From positions 1 to 29,551 of the forward strand of contig CAZIPL010000016.1 in the NCBI GenBank assembly GCA_964541255.1: a stretch of DNA of 29,551 nucleotides. Direction: 5' to 3'. The notes under the pieces were generated by a model, which saw only the letters and a list, made by a program, of their open reading frames with translations, was not told the origin of the DNA and ran no database searches. The translations under genes were made by a program, and so were the position numbers. How positions within the stretch are numbered: the first letter of the stretch is position 1; each line of letters begins with the position of its first letter. The DNA comes from CAYOSU01 sp964541255. Its GTDB lineage: Bacteria; Bacillota; Clostridia; Christensenellales; CAMQZB01. Shown here piece by piece: positions 14,391-21,869 of this stretch.

Positions 14391-14930
14391 TTATTTATTG
14401 AAATATCTGTTGAGTAAGCCTCTAAAACCTGCCCCGTGGCGTGCTTCGTCTTTGCACATCTCGTGAACGGTATCGTGAATAGCGTCGTATCCGAGCTCTT
14501 TTGCGCGTTTAGCAAGTTTAAGTTTTCCTTCGCAAGCACCTGCTTCAGCGTCTGCTCTTAATTGAACGTTCTTCTTTGTGTCGTTGGTGAGAACTTCGCC
14601 GAGAAGCTCTGCAAACTTAGCGGCATGCTCAGCCTCTTCGAGAGCGTATCTCTTGAAAGCTTCTGCGATTTCGGGATAACCTTCTCTGTCAGCTTGACGG
14701 CTCATAGCAAGATACATACCTACTTCGCTGCATTCGCCTTCGAAATTCATACGAAGATCTTTAATGACTTCTTCGTCAAGACCTACCGCAACACCGACTT
14801 TATGCTCGTCGGCAAACTTAGCGTTTTCCTCTAAGGGAGAGAACTTGGAAGAGGGGGCATTGCAAAGAGGGCACTTATCGGGAACACCGTTTTCGCTTAC
14901 ATAACCGCATACAGAACAAACATACTTCAT
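14391..14930 (-). CDS. Reverse rubrerythrin (rubredoxin domain first)
   Basis: Rubrerythrins reduce hydrogen peroxide, and in reverse forms also oxygen, using a diiron site and a rubredoxin iron. The 179-residue protein has the rubredoxin-like domain at the N terminus (CSVC at 5-8, CPLC at 20-23). The ferritin-like four-helix domain follows, with ligand patterns FEGECSE (E66), LEEAEH (E98, H102) and KDEARHG (E162, H165). This order is opposite to classical rubrerythrin and matches the clostridial revRbr group. A strong AAGGAG precedes the ATG. It lies 20 bases downstream of perR in the same operon and is thus expected to be induced by peroxide. It points to an anaerobic or microaerobic lifestyle. 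Confidence 0.95.
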   Translation of the reverse strand: MKYVCSVCGYVSENGVPDKCPLCNAPSSKFSPLEENAKFADEHKVGVAVGLDEEVIKDLRMNFEGECSEVGMYLAMSRQADREGYPEIAEAFKRYALEEAEHAAKFAELLGEVLTNDTKKNVQLRADAEAGACEGKLKLAKRAKELGYDAIHDTVHEMCKDEARHGAGFRGLLNRYFNK

Positions 14931-14950
14931 AATTTTTAACTCCTTAAATT

Positions 14951-15337
14951 TTAATTTTCTTTATTTTTGCACGTTTCGCAGATTCCGTAATAGTTTGTCG
15001 AAACGCTTTTGACTTGATAATTTTCCAAAGAATTCGGAATTGCGTATTCATCGTCGAAGACGTCGAAGATTTTTCCGCATTTTTCGCAAAAGAAATGAGA
15101 ATGTGGGGCGGTATTGCCGTCGAAGTGCGCTTGACCGTTCGCTCCAGAAAGCTCGATAATCTCTCCGCCGCTTGATAAAAGCGCGAGATTTCGATAAACC
15201 GTTCCGAGCGAAATGTTCGGTTGAGTTATTTTGAGCTTTTCGTAAACGTCATACGCGGTCGGGTGCGAGGTCGTTTCTTTCAAAAACTCTATGACGGCGT
15301 CTCTTTGCCTGCTTTTTCTCGTTGTTTTGTTTTCCAT
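14951..15337 (-). CDS. perR: Peroxide-sensing Fur-family repressor PerR
   Basis: A 128-residue Fur-family regulator with an N-terminal winged helix and a C-terminal metal domain. The candidate regulatory metal ligands H25, D73, H79, H81 and D92 have exactly the spacing of B. subtilis PerR H37, D85, H91, H93 and D104. The structural zinc cysteines C84/C87 and C120/C123 are also present. The aspartate at the D85 position favours PerR over Fur. In PerR, iron-bound histidines (H25 and H79 here) are oxidised by peroxide, releasing DNA. It is the first gene of a two-gene operon with rubrerythrin and has a matching operator at its own promoter, so it is autoregulated. Confidence 0.93.
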   Translation of the reverse strand: MENKTTRKSRQRDAVIEFLKETTSHPTAYDVYEKLKITQPNISLGTVYRNLALLSSGGEIIELSGANGQAHFDGNTAPHSHFFCEKCGKIFDVFDDEYAIPNSLENYQVKSVSTNYYGICETCKNKEN

Positions 15338-15348
15338 AAATTTCTTAA

Positions 15349-15363
15349 TAGTAATGATTACTG
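15349..15363 (-). promoter_or_regulatory. PerR box (operator)
   Basis: TAGTAATGATTACTG is a 7-1-7 inverted repeat close to the PerR consensus TTATAATNATTATAA, with its inner AGTAAT/ATTACT arms perfectly symmetric. It covers the predicted transcription start of perR (about 15362) and the first bases of the leader. Bound repressor there would block initiation. Confidence 0.82.
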
Positions 15364-15368
15364 TTATT

Positions 15369-15396
15369 ATTATACATATATTTTTCTGTTTGTCAA
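15369..15396 (-). promoter_or_regulatory. Sigma-A promoter of perR-rubrerythrin
   Basis: On the - strand a perfect -35 TTGACA (15391-15396) and a perfect -10 TATAAT (15369-15374) are separated by 16 bases. The predicted start is near 15362, giving a leader of about 25 bases before the perR ATG. It is one of the strongest promoters in the window and is overlapped by the PerR box immediately downstream. Confidence 0.92.
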
Positions 15397-15544
15397 CGGT
15401 TTTTACATATTTTTTAAAAATATTTTTTCAAAATTATTATTTTTTTAAAAGGGAAACTATCTTTATATTTAGTATAGCTTTTTCGCTTAAAAATAATATA
15501 GGGGAAAGGTTTGGCTACATCTATTTATTTTTCTTGCAAATATT
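15397..15544. other. AT-rich divergent intergenic region without a gene
   Basis: The stretch between the perR promoter and the patatin-gene promoter is dominated by A/T runs. Open frames here consist of low-complexity Phe/Ile/Lys codons with no ribosome site, so I assign no gene. Short symmetric runs such as TTTTTTAAAAATATTTTTT occur, but no convincing terminator or riboswitch is seen. Confidence 0.5.
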
Positions 15545-15573
15545 TTGCCGATATTGTATTATTAAGCTATATT
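15545..15573 (+). promoter_or_regulatory. Promoter of the patatin-aroQ-aroK-dtd-yycJ run
   Basis: TTGCCG (15545-15550) and TATATT (15568-15573) have the ideal 17-base spacing. Start is predicted near 15580, leaving a leader of about 59 bases. It is the only good + strand promoter in the gap and probably serves the five closely spaced genes that follow. Confidence 0.6.
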
Positions 15574-15638
15574 AAATATTTATTAAAACGCTTAAAATTG
15601 CGATATAAAAAATCGCCGAAAAAAGATAGATAATAATT

Positions 15639-16580
15639 ATGATAATAAAAGTAACTTGTTTTAACATATTCAAAAGCTTTTTCGATAAATTCAAGAAAAA
15701 GCCCACCGAACTTCCCGTAATCGAAGAAACAATCGAAGAAGAAAAGCCGATAATAAAGTCGGGTTTAGTTTTCGGTAGCGGCGGAACGAGAGGTTTTGCT
15801 CACTTAGGCGTAATAAAAGCATTCGAAGACGAGGGGATATCTTTTGACTATGTCGCAGGAACGAGCGCCGGTAGTATTGCAGGCGCGTTATATGCCGCAG
15901 GATTGAACTCTTCCGAAATAGCGGAATGCGTTTCTAAGATTTCGATAAAGGACGTTAAAGGCTCGAAGTTTATTTTTATGCCGTCATCGACCGATTCTCT
16001 TCAAAGCGTCGTAAGGCAGTTTATGGAGGGGAAAGAAAGCTTTGCCGACCTTAAAAGGCCCTTCGTTTGCTCGGCGGTAGATTTGGTTACGGGGAAAGAG
16101 GTCGTTTTCAAAAGCGGCGACGTACCTTTTGCCGTTGCAAGCTCGTGTTGCGTTCCGCCCTTTTTCAAGCCTGTGGTAGACGGCGAGCGTCATTTGATTG
16201 ACGGCGCGTACGCTAACCCCATTCCTGCAAATCACGTCAGAGAGCTTGGCGCAAACGTCGTCGTTTCGGTAGAAGTCAATACTACACGAGGCGTGGGAAC
16301 GGATTCCCTTTCCATGTGGGACGTATATAATGCCGCAACGAGAATCGCAATGCGCGCAACCGCCGACGAAGGAATAGCCAATTCCGATATAATGATTTGT
16401 CCGAAGCTCGACGAATATAGGTCGTTCGATATAAAGGGCGTAAACCGTATGATAGAGCTCGGATACGAGGAAGCGTATAAGCATATGAAAGAGATAAAAA
16501 CGCTGTTGGGAATCGAAAACCCCGAAAGCGTATCTAAAAAAGGTGCTCCGACGATTGAATTTTTAAATATTAAGGTGTAA
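15639..16580 (+). CDS. Patatin-like phospholipase
   Basis: A 313-residue patatin-fold serine hydrolase acting on acyl lipids. The oxyanion loop is GSGGTRGFAHLG (46-57). The nucleophile is S76 in GTSAGS, and the dyad aspartate is D188 in DGAYANPIP. This is the RssA/YchK-like bacterial group. The first 40 residues are basic with Phe (KSFFDKFKKK) and then acidic, perhaps a membrane-surface contact. No signal peptide is seen. The ribosome site is weak, and the start chosen is the first ATG. It leads an operon with aroQ after 4 bases, without obvious metabolic relation. Lipid substrate unknown. Confidence 0.9.
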   Translation: MIIKVTCFNIFKSFFDKFKKKPTELPVIEETIEEEKPIIKSGLVFGSGGTRGFAHLGVIKAFEDEGISFDYVAGTSAGSIAGALYAAGLNSSEIAECVSKISIKDVKGSKFIFMPSSTDSLQSVVRQFMEGKESFADLKRPFVCSAVDLVTGKEVVFKSGDVPFAVASSCCVPPFFKPVVDGERHLIDGAYANPIPANHVRELGANVVVSVEVNTTRGVGTDSLSMWDVYNAATRIAMRATADEGIANSDIMICPKLDEYRSFDIKGVNRMIELGYEEAYKHMKEIKTLLGIENPESVSKKGAPTIEFLNIKV

Positions 16581-16584
16581 CGAA

Positions 16585-17013
16585 ATGAAAAAGCTTTTAG
16601 TAATAAACGGGCCCAATCTCGATATGTTGGGAAGTCGCAATCCGTCCGTATACGGAAATATCGACTATAAAACGCTTATAGCTATGATAGAAAAAAAGTG
16701 CGCCGAAAAAGGATTTTTAGCAGAGATTTTTCAAAGCTATATAGAGGGCGAGATTGCCGAAAAAATCGCGCATTCCGACGCGGACGGGCTTTTACTCAAC
16801 GCGGGAGGATATTCGCATTATTCCGTCGTTATTCGAGATTCGATAGAGCTTAACACGAAATTAAAGACTGCGATTATTCATATCTCTGATATAGAAAAAC
16901 GCGAAGAATTCCGTCATTTTGACATTTTGAAAGACGTTGCGGACGTTTATATAAAAGGACGCGGCGTTGACGGATATATCGAAGGGATAGAGGAGCTTAG
17001 TAAAATAATATGA
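16585..17013 (+). CDS. aroQ: Type II 3-dehydroquinate dehydratase, divergent
   Basis: AroQ dehydrates 3-dehydroquinate to 3-dehydroshikimate in the shikimate pathway. The 142-residue length is typical. Catalytic and binding residues equivalent to those known in the family are kept: N11, R18, Y23 (VYG), N72, H78, H99, S101 and R110. Several otherwise near-invariant positions are changed. QSN.EG has become QSYIEG, the ExHxSN block is IIHISD (loss of Glu, and Asn to Asp), and RHxS is RHFD. The enzyme is probably active but from a divergent branch. The stop overlaps shikimate kinase by ATGA, which supports a shikimate role. Confidence 0.88.
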   Translation: MKKLLVINGPNLDMLGSRNPSVYGNIDYKTLIAMIEKKCAEKGFLAEIFQSYIEGEIAEKIAHSDADGLLLNAGGYSHYSVVIRDSIELNTKLKTAIIHISDIEKREEFRHFDILKDVADVYIKGRGVDGYIEGIEELSKII

Positions 17014-17528
17014 AAGAGAGCATCGCGCTTATCGGAATGATGGGAGTAGGGAAATCTACGGTCGGAATGAAACTTGCCGACAGTCTTGGTATGAGGTTTG
17101 TCGATAGCGACGAGCTTGTTTCGTATCAATACGCGCCCGTCGCAAAGCTTTTCGAACTTTTCGGCGAAGAGGGATTCAGAAAATACGAATCTCGCGTAAT
17201 AAAGCAAGTCAGCACCTATTCCGATACCGTTTTGGCAACGGGCGGCGGAGTTCCGCTTTCTGAAAAAAATATGGAATTGCTTGCAAAAAACTATAATATA
17301 GTTTATTTGAAAGCCACGGCTCCTACGATAATATCAAGAGTATCTTCGAGCGAAAGAGATTTTCCGCTTCTTTCCGAAGACGATCCCGAAAAAGATATAA
17401 GAAAAATAATGAATACGAGAAAAGATATATATACTAAATACGCGGACGTCACAGTTTCGACGGATAGGAAGTCGATAGATAAGATCTGCGACGAAATAGT
17501 CAAAAAACTTTCGAGGTTATACGAATGA
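17010..17528 (+). CDS. aroK: Shikimate kinase
   Basis: AroK phosphorylates shikimate at the 3-hydroxyl using ATP. The 172-residue protein has Walker A GMMGVGKST (9-17), the VDSDE segment with the shikimate-binding aspartate, and FGEEGFRKYES with the substrate arginine. LATGGGVPL follows, then a lid region ending RDFPLL and the adenine-loop RKDIYTKYAD. The GxSI stretch usual between VDSDE and the IF.. motif is altered (YQYAPVAKLFELF). It is joined by ATGA overlaps both to aroQ and to dtd. Other aro genes are not in the window. Confidence 0.93.
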   Translation: MKESIALIGMMGVGKSTVGMKLADSLGMRFVDSDELVSYQYAPVAKLFELFGEEGFRKYESRVIKQVSTYSDTVLATGGGVPLSEKNMELLAKNYNIVYLKATAPTIISRVSSSERDFPLLSEDDPEKDIRKIMNTRKDIYTKYADVTVSTDRKSIDKICDEIVKKLSRLYE

Positions 17529-17971
17529 GAGCGCTTGTGCAAAGAATTACCAATGCAAATCTTACGGTCGAGGAAAAAGAGATTTCTTCTTGCGGTAAAG
17601 GACTTATAGTATATTTCGGAGTCAAAAAAGGCGATACCGAAAAAGAACTCGAGTTTATTGTCAATAAAGTCTCTAATTTGAGGATTTTCGAGGACGAAAA
17701 CGGCAAAATGAATTTGTCCGTAAAGGACATCGGCGGAGAGATAATGGCAGTTTCGCAGTTTACTCTTTACGGCGACGTAAAAAAAGGATTCAGACCTTCG
17801 TTCACGGAGGCTGAAGAGCCGACAAAAGCGTCGGTATTATACGATACTTTTTGCGATAGACTCGAAAAAGAGGGAATAAAGGTCGCGAGAGGAATTTTCG
17901 GCGCGGATATGAAAATAAACTACATAAACGACGGGCCCGTAACGATTTATGTCGAAAAGGAAAACGTATGA
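17525..17971 (+). CDS. dtd: D-aminoacyl-tRNA deacylase
   Basis: Dtd removes D-amino acids (and glycine) mischarged on tRNA. The 148-residue protein begins MRALVQRITNANLTV. It carries the two cross-subunit active-site signatures: SQFTLYGDVKKGFRPSF (the SQFTL motif) and the Gly-cisPro motif in NDGPVT near the C terminus. The FGADMKINYINDGPV segment is family-typical. It overlaps aroK and yycJ by ATGA on both sides. A stringent D-amino-acid filter fits an organism making D-Ala for peptidoglycan. Confidence 0.96.
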   Translation: MRALVQRITNANLTVEEKEISSCGKGLIVYFGVKKGDTEKELEFIVNKVSNLRIFEDENGKMNLSVKDIGGEIMAVSQFTLYGDVKKGFRPSFTEAEEPTKASVLYDTFCDRLEKEGIKVARGIFGADMKINYINDGPVTIYVEKENV

Positions 17972-18735
17972 GCGAAATAAAGGTTTTCCCGCTTTTTTCG
18001 GGGAGTAAAGGCAATTGCACGTTGGTGTCGTCGAAAAACGCGAATATTTTGATAGACGCAGGCTGCGGCAAGATGAAAACGGGAAAGAAGCTGAAAGAAA
18101 TCGGTATTGATTTTTCCGACATAGACGGCATTTTGATTACTCATTGCCATAGCGACCATACGAAATATCTAAAAGATATCGAAGAGCAGTCTCACGCGAA
18201 AGTATATTGCTCGGAAGAAATTGCTTGCCATATTAAGGCAATAATAGAAGATTATCCCGAAAACGTCTTTGAAATTAATGGGAGATTTGAAATCAAAGAG
18301 CTTACGGTAACTCCGTTTTCGCTCCCTCACGACGAAAAATGCACGGGATATAAGATTTCGTATTCTGACGAAAGCTTCACGTATATGACCGACTTAGGGT
18401 ATTTCGACGACGAGCTTTTCCCGACTATAATGGGGACTGACAAGATTTTAATAGAGGCAAACCACGACGAGGATATGCTGAAAAACGGCGGTTATCCGTA
18501 TTTGCTGAAACGACGCATTCTTTCGAATTACGGTCATTTATCAAACGCAAACTGTGCTAAGGTATGCGAAAAGCTGTATAAAAGCGGTACGAAAGAGTTT
18601 ATTTTGGGGCATTTGTCGGAAGAGAATAATTGCCCGGAGCTAGCGTATAACGCGGTAAACGAAGCGTTATCGAATGTCGGCGAGGACTACACGCTTTTCG
18701 TTACGTCGAGAAACGGCTTGGAAAAACCCGTATAA
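17968..18735 (+). CDS. yycJ: MBL-fold hydrolase, YycJ/WalJ family
   Basis: A 255-residue metallo-beta-lactamase-fold protein. It shows SGSKGNCTLV (11-20), the metal motif THCHSDH (H59, H61, D63, H64), SLPHDEKCTGYKI, YMTDLGYFDDEL, and GHLSEENNCPELA near the end. These are the marks of the YycJ (WalJ) group, exonuclease-like enzymes often encoded near walRK and linked to cell-wall control and DNA replication. Here it is not near a two-component system but is the last gene of the patatin-aroQ-aroK-dtd run, joined to dtd by ATGA. Confidence 0.92.
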   Translation: MSEIKVFPLFSGSKGNCTLVSSKNANILIDAGCGKMKTGKKLKEIGIDFSDIDGILITHCHSDHTKYLKDIEEQSHAKVYCSEEIACHIKAIIEDYPENVFEINGRFEIKELTVTPFSLPHDEKCTGYKISYSDESFTYMTDLGYFDDELFPTIMGTDKILIEANHDEDMLKNGGYPYLLKRRILSNYGHLSNANCAKVCEKLYKSGTKEFILGHLSEENNCPELAYNAVNEALSNVGEDYTLFVTSRNGLEKPV

Positions 18736-18814
18736 TAAAAAAGCATTTGTTTTATAAAAAAGATAGGATTTATTTTGGTAGGAAAAAGGAATTTTAGTTT
18801 TTTAGAGGTAAATT

Positions 18815-19795
18815 ATGAAAAGAAACATAGAACTGAATAAAGGCGGAGCGGCATATTTATTGGGTGTATTTTTACCGAACATTGTCGGCGCGATAGCACT
18901 TGCGATTGTCGCTGTCGTTATTTCGGTTTCTTCGGGGCGTGACGTCAACGATGTTCTCGTCTCCGATTCGGTAACGTTCATAGGTCTTGTTCTGACTCAG
19001 CTTTTGATGCTTTTCGCCGTTTTGATAACGACGAATTTCGGCAGAGATTTCAAGGATTGCTGTAACCTTAAAATGCCCGAGAAAAAGCTTGACTTTCTTT
19101 TTGCGGCGCTGATTGCCGTAGGAGTGATTTTCGGACTTGCCTTTACGACAGAACTTTTCTTCGAGTTTTTGGGACTTTTCGGATATACTCCCACCGAATC
19201 GCCTTTCCCCGATATGACAAATACGACTAATTTTGTCTTGGGAATATTTATCATTGCGGCACTTCCTGCTTTTTGCGAGGAAATGCTCTTTAGGGGCGTG
19301 ATACTAAGCTCTCTTGAAAGAAAGGGAAAGTGGACAGCGATACTTCTTTCGGCGCTCTTTTTCATGCTTATGCACGCATCGCCTTTGCAAACGGTCTATC
19401 AGTTTATTTTGGGCGTTATCATGGCATTTGTTGCATATAAATCTCGCTCCGTAATGACGACGATGTTCATTCATTTTTTGAATAACTTCATTGCGATTGC
19501 GTTTGAATATGTCGGCTTAGGCGATTTCGAAATTCCGTGGTATCTTACCGTTATAGGCTTATTTTTACTTTTCGTAGGCTTATTCTATTTTATCAAAAAG
19601 CCCGACGAGAAAAAGGAAATCGAGAATAAGCCTTTTGACGAAGCTTTGTCTGATAACGAAAAAATCAACGATATGTTGATTTCCGAAAAGAAGCGTAAAG
19701 AAAAGACCGATATGATACTTGCCGTTTTGTTCTACGGAATCGGAGCTGCTTTTTGCGTGATTGTTTGGGTAACCCAATTTATTCAAGGTTTGTGA
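18815..19795 (+). CDS. CPBP-family intramembrane metalloprotease
   Basis: A 326-residue polytopic membrane protein of the CPBP (Abi/CAAX protease-like) family. The conserved motifs are EEMLFRG (E155, E156, R160), FFMLMH (H187) and FIHFLNN (H220, N223/N224), which form the glutamic intramembrane protease site. About eight hydrophobic segments are visible. A charged cytoplasmic loop (about 266-300, DEKKEIENK through EKKRKEKTD) precedes a last membrane span. An AGAGG lies before the ATG. The 79-base gap upstream has only a weak promoter candidate (TTGTTT at 18747 and TATTTT at 18771). Substrate unknown. Confidence 0.92.
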   Translation: MKRNIELNKGGAAYLLGVFLPNIVGAIALAIVAVVISVSSGRDVNDVLVSDSVTFIGLVLTQLLMLFAVLITTNFGRDFKDCCNLKMPEKKLDFLFAALIAVGVIFGLAFTTELFFEFLGLFGYTPTESPFPDMTNTTNFVLGIFIIAALPAFCEEMLFRGVILSSLERKGKWTAILLSALFFMLMHASPLQTVYQFILGVIMAFVAYKSRSVMTTMFIHFLNNFIAIAFEYVGLGDFEIPWYLTVIGLFLLFVGLFYFIKKPDEKKEIENKPFDEALSDNEKINDMLISEKKRKEKTDMILAVLFYGIGAAFCVIVWVTQFIQGL

Positions 19796-19799
19796 TTAT

Positions 19800-20270
19800 A
19801 TGAAAATAAAGATTATTGCCGTAGGGAAACTCAAAGACGATTTTAATATGTCGGGAGTAAAGGAATACGCAAAACGCCTGTCGAGGTTTGCCGATATAGA
19901 GATAAAGGAAATCGCCGAAGAAAACTTCGTCAAAACGCCTAATCCAAAAGAAATAGAAATAATCAAAGAAAAAGAGGGAGAGAGGGTAGAAAAAGAGCTT
20001 CAAGGCAAAGTCGTTGCTCTCGATATCGACGGCAAGCAAATTTCAAGCACCGAGCTTTCGGAAAAGATCTCTGCGTTTTTCTTGGAATCGAGCGTAATAT
20101 CTTTCGTCATAGGCGGCTCCTACGGACTTTCGGATAAGATAAAAAAACGTGCGGATTTCAGATTGTCTTTTTCGAAAATGACCTTTCCGCACGGACTTTT
20201 CAGAACGATGCTTGTCGAGCAGATTTATCGTGCTTTCACGATAAAAGAGAAAATGCCCTATCACAAATGA
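19800..20270 (+). CDS. rlmH: 23S rRNA pseudouridine-1915 N3-methyltransferase RlmH
   Basis: RlmH is a SPOUT methyltransferase that methylates pseudouridine 1915 in helix 69 of 23S rRNA on assembled 70S ribosomes. The 156-residue protein starts IKIIAVGKLKD and contains the SAM-knot FVIGGSYGLSDKIKKRAD. It ends with the diagnostic LSFSKMTFPHGLFRTMLVEQIYRAFTI and the terminal PYHK. It follows the CPBP gene by 4 bases and overlaps tadA by ATGA, pairing two RNA-modification enzymes. Confidence 0.97.
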   Translation: MKIKIIAVGKLKDDFNMSGVKEYAKRLSRFADIEIKEIAEENFVKTPNPKEIEIIKEKEGERVEKELQGKVVALDIDGKQISSTELSEKISAFFLESSVISFVIGGSYGLSDKIKKRADFRLSFSKMTFPHGLFRTMLVEQIYRAFTIKEKMPYHK

Positions 20271-20728
20271 AAAACATAGATGAAAAATTTATGAAAATGG
20301 CGATACGCGAAGCCAAAAAAGCCGCCGAAAAAGACGAGGTGCCGATCGGTTGCGTCGTTGTTATCGACGGGGAAGTCGTTTCGCGCGGTCGCAATATGGT
20401 TGAAGAAAAGAAATCTTCGCTATATCACGCCGAGATTGTCGCAATAAGGAAAGCGCAGAAAAAAGTGGGCGATTGGCGTCTTTCCGACGCAACGCTATAC
20501 GTAACGATAGAGCCTTGCTGTCAATGCGCCGGCGCAATATCTAACGCTCGTGTAAAAAGAGTCGTATACGGCGGCACGGATAAGGTATTCGGCGGCGTCG
20601 AAAGCACTGCGCAAATTCTCGATACGGAAAGCGCGTATTGGAGAACGGAACACGTCGGCGGAATTTTAGAGCAAGAATGCGTCGCTTTGATAAAAGATTT
20701 TTTTAAAAAGAAAAGAAATCGAATTTAG
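20267..20728 (+). CDS. tadA: tRNA-specific adenosine deaminase
   Basis: TadA converts A34 of tRNA-Arg(ACG) to inosine. The 153-residue protein has the zinc deaminase motifs HAE (H54, catalytic E56) and EPCCQCAGA (C84, C87). EVPIGCVVV and the family-specific SNARVKRVVYGGTDKVFGG stretch are also present. The C terminus is basic (FFKKKRNR), suitable for RNA contact. It overlaps rlmH by ATGA. A guanine or cytidine deaminase is less likely given these signatures. Confidence 0.94.
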   Translation: MKNIDEKFMKMAIREAKKAAEKDEVPIGCVVVIDGEVVSRGRNMVEEKKSSLYHAEIVAIRKAQKKVGDWRLSDATLYVTIEPCCQCAGAISNARVKRVVYGGTDKVFGGVESTAQILDTESAYWRTEHVGGILEQECVALIKDFFKKKRNRI

Positions 20729-20740
20729 GCTTGTTTTGAT

Positions 20741-20769
20741 TTGACAAAAAAGTTTTAAGCCTTTATTAT
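20741..20769 (+). promoter_or_regulatory. Sigma-A promoter of prs
   Basis: A perfect -35 TTGACA (20741-20746), a 17-base spacer and TATTAT (20764-20769) give a strong promoter. The predicted start is near 20776, leaving a leader of about 70 bases before prs. I see no PurR-type box. Confidence 0.88.
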
Positions 20770-20799
20770 TTTAGTAGGGGAAATATTAAGAAGTAAATT

Positions 20800-20847
20800 A
20801 TGGTCTTTGACCATTTATTATTAAATATTTACGGCGGAGGAATATAA
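20800..20847 (+). promoter_or_regulatory. prs leader: hairpin and possible 15-codon leader peptide
   Basis: The leader has a six-base-pair hairpin ATGGTC-ttt-GACCAT (20800-20814). Its first three bases are also the start of a small open frame, MVFDHLLLNIYGGGI, with AAGAAG six bases upstream. That frame stops at 20845-20847 as TAATG, sharing a base with the prs start codon. It could couple translation or be chance; nothing here proves it is translated. Confidence 0.25.
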
Positions 20848-21815
20848 TGAACGTACACGGTAGCAGTATCAAGCTTTTTGCCGGCAACGCAAGCAAAGAT
20901 CTTGCAGACGATATAAGCAAAGAGCTTTTCATGGATTTAGGCGGTCTTGAAACGGCGAAGTTCTCTGACGGCGAAATAGCGGTTTCCCTCAAAGAAACTG
21001 TAAGAGGTAGAGACCTTTTCATTATTCAGTCTACGAGTTATCCCGTTAACGACAGCTTGATGGAGCTTCTCATCATCATCGATGCGGCAAAACGCGCTTC
21101 GGCAGGAAGAATTACGGCTGTAATTCCGTATTTCGGATATGCTCGTCAAGACAGAAAAGCTCGTCCTCGTGATCCGATCACCGCAAAGCTCGTTGCCGAC
21201 CTTATTACAAGCGCAGGCGCAGACAGAGTTTTGACCATGGATCTTCATGCTGCTCAGATTCAAGGTTTCTTCGATATCCCCGTCGATCACCTTTTCGGCA
21301 ATCCTATTCTTGCGAGATATTATAAGAAAAAATTCGCTCCTATCATCAAAGAGCATCCCGAAGATATCGTAATCGTTTCTCCCGACGTAGGTTCTGTTAA
21401 GCGTGCAAGACAGATGGCTACGAAGATGGGCGCGTCTTTGGCGATAGTAGATAAACGTCGTCCGAGACCTAACGTCATGGAAGTTATGAACATCATCGGC
21501 GACATCAAGGGCAAGACTTGCATCATGGTTGACGATATGATCGATACCGCAGGAACGATTTGTCAGGGTGCTCAGGCGCTTATCGACAACGGTGCAAAAG
21601 AAGTTTACGCTTGTTGCACTCATGCCGTTATGTCGGGCCCTGCGATTGACAGACTTAAAGAATCTCCCATCAAGGAGCTCGTATTCCTCGATACATACGC
21701 TGTTCCCGAAGAGAAGATGCTTGATAAGTTCGTAAAACTTTCCGTTGCTCCTATTTTTGCAGAAGCGATAAGAAGAATTTACGAAGACAAACCGATTTCG
21801 AAACTTTACGAATAA
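20847..21815 (+). CDS. prs: Ribose-phosphate pyrophosphokinase
   Basis: Prs makes phosphoribosyl pyrophosphate, the precursor for nucleotides, NAD, His and Trp. The 322-residue protein shows KLFAGNASKDLADDISKEL, FSDGEIAVSL, and IPYFGYARQDRKARPRDPI (ATP loop). It continues with TMDLHAAQIQGFF, SPDVGSVKRA, and the PRPP-binding VDDMIDTAGT. These are class I Prs features. GGAGG lies six bases before the ATG. It has its own strong promoter and terminator, so it can be a single-gene unit. PRPP links it loosely to the NadD step at the left end of the window. Confidence 0.98.
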   Translation: MNVHGSSIKLFAGNASKDLADDISKELFMDLGGLETAKFSDGEIAVSLKETVRGRDLFIIQSTSYPVNDSLMELLIIIDAAKRASAGRITAVIPYFGYARQDRKARPRDPITAKLVADLITSAGADRVLTMDLHAAQIQGFFDIPVDHLFGNPILARYYKKKFAPIIKEHPEDIVIVSPDVGSVKRARQMATKMGASLAIVDKRRPRPNVMEVMNIIGDIKGKTCIMVDDMIDTAGTICQGAQALIDNGAKEVYACCTHAVMSGPAIDRLKESPIKELVFLDTYAVPEEKMLDKFVKLSVAPIFAEAIRRIYEDKPISKLYE

Positions 21816-21823
21816 AAATGCTT

Positions 21824-21854
21824 CCGCCCGATTGCAAATCGGGCGGATTTGTTG
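21824..21854 (+). terminator. Rho-independent terminator of prs
   Basis: A ten-base-pair perfect stem CCGCCCGATT-gca-AATCGGGCGG is followed by ATTTGTTG, 9 bases after the prs stop. It is GC-rich and compact, a typical intrinsic terminator. It overlaps the -35 of the putative pth promoter. Confidence 0.85.
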
Positions 21855-21860
21855 TATACT
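21832..21860 (+). promoter_or_regulatory. Candidate pth promoter embedded in the prs terminator
   Basis: TTGCAA (21832-21837) and TATACT (21855-21860) are 17 bases apart. The -35 lies in the terminator loop and 3' arm. Start would fall near 21867, about three bases before the pth ATG, predicting an essentially leaderless mRNA. The absence of any Shine-Dalgarno before pth agrees with this. Confidence 0.5.
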
Positions 21861-21869
21861 TCATATATT

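Noticed and set aside
14006..14539. A 177-codon - strand frame across the structured repeats
   Set aside because: It overlaps the phosphoesterase gene and rubrerythrin gene in another frame and runs through hairpin repeats; no ribosome site or recognisable domain.
15291..15575. A 94-codon + strand frame with a strongly hydrophobic translation
   Set aside because: It overlaps the perR coding start, promoter and operator on the other strand, has no ribosome site, and its Phe/Ile content follows from AT-rich DNA.
20747..20846. Possible purine riboswitch or PurR site before prs
   Set aside because: No purine-riboswitch core or PurR box is recognisable; only a short hairpin and a small frame are seen.
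20937..21623. A 228-codon - strand frame inside prs
   Set aside because: It is fully antisense to a highly conserved gene and lacks a ribosome site.
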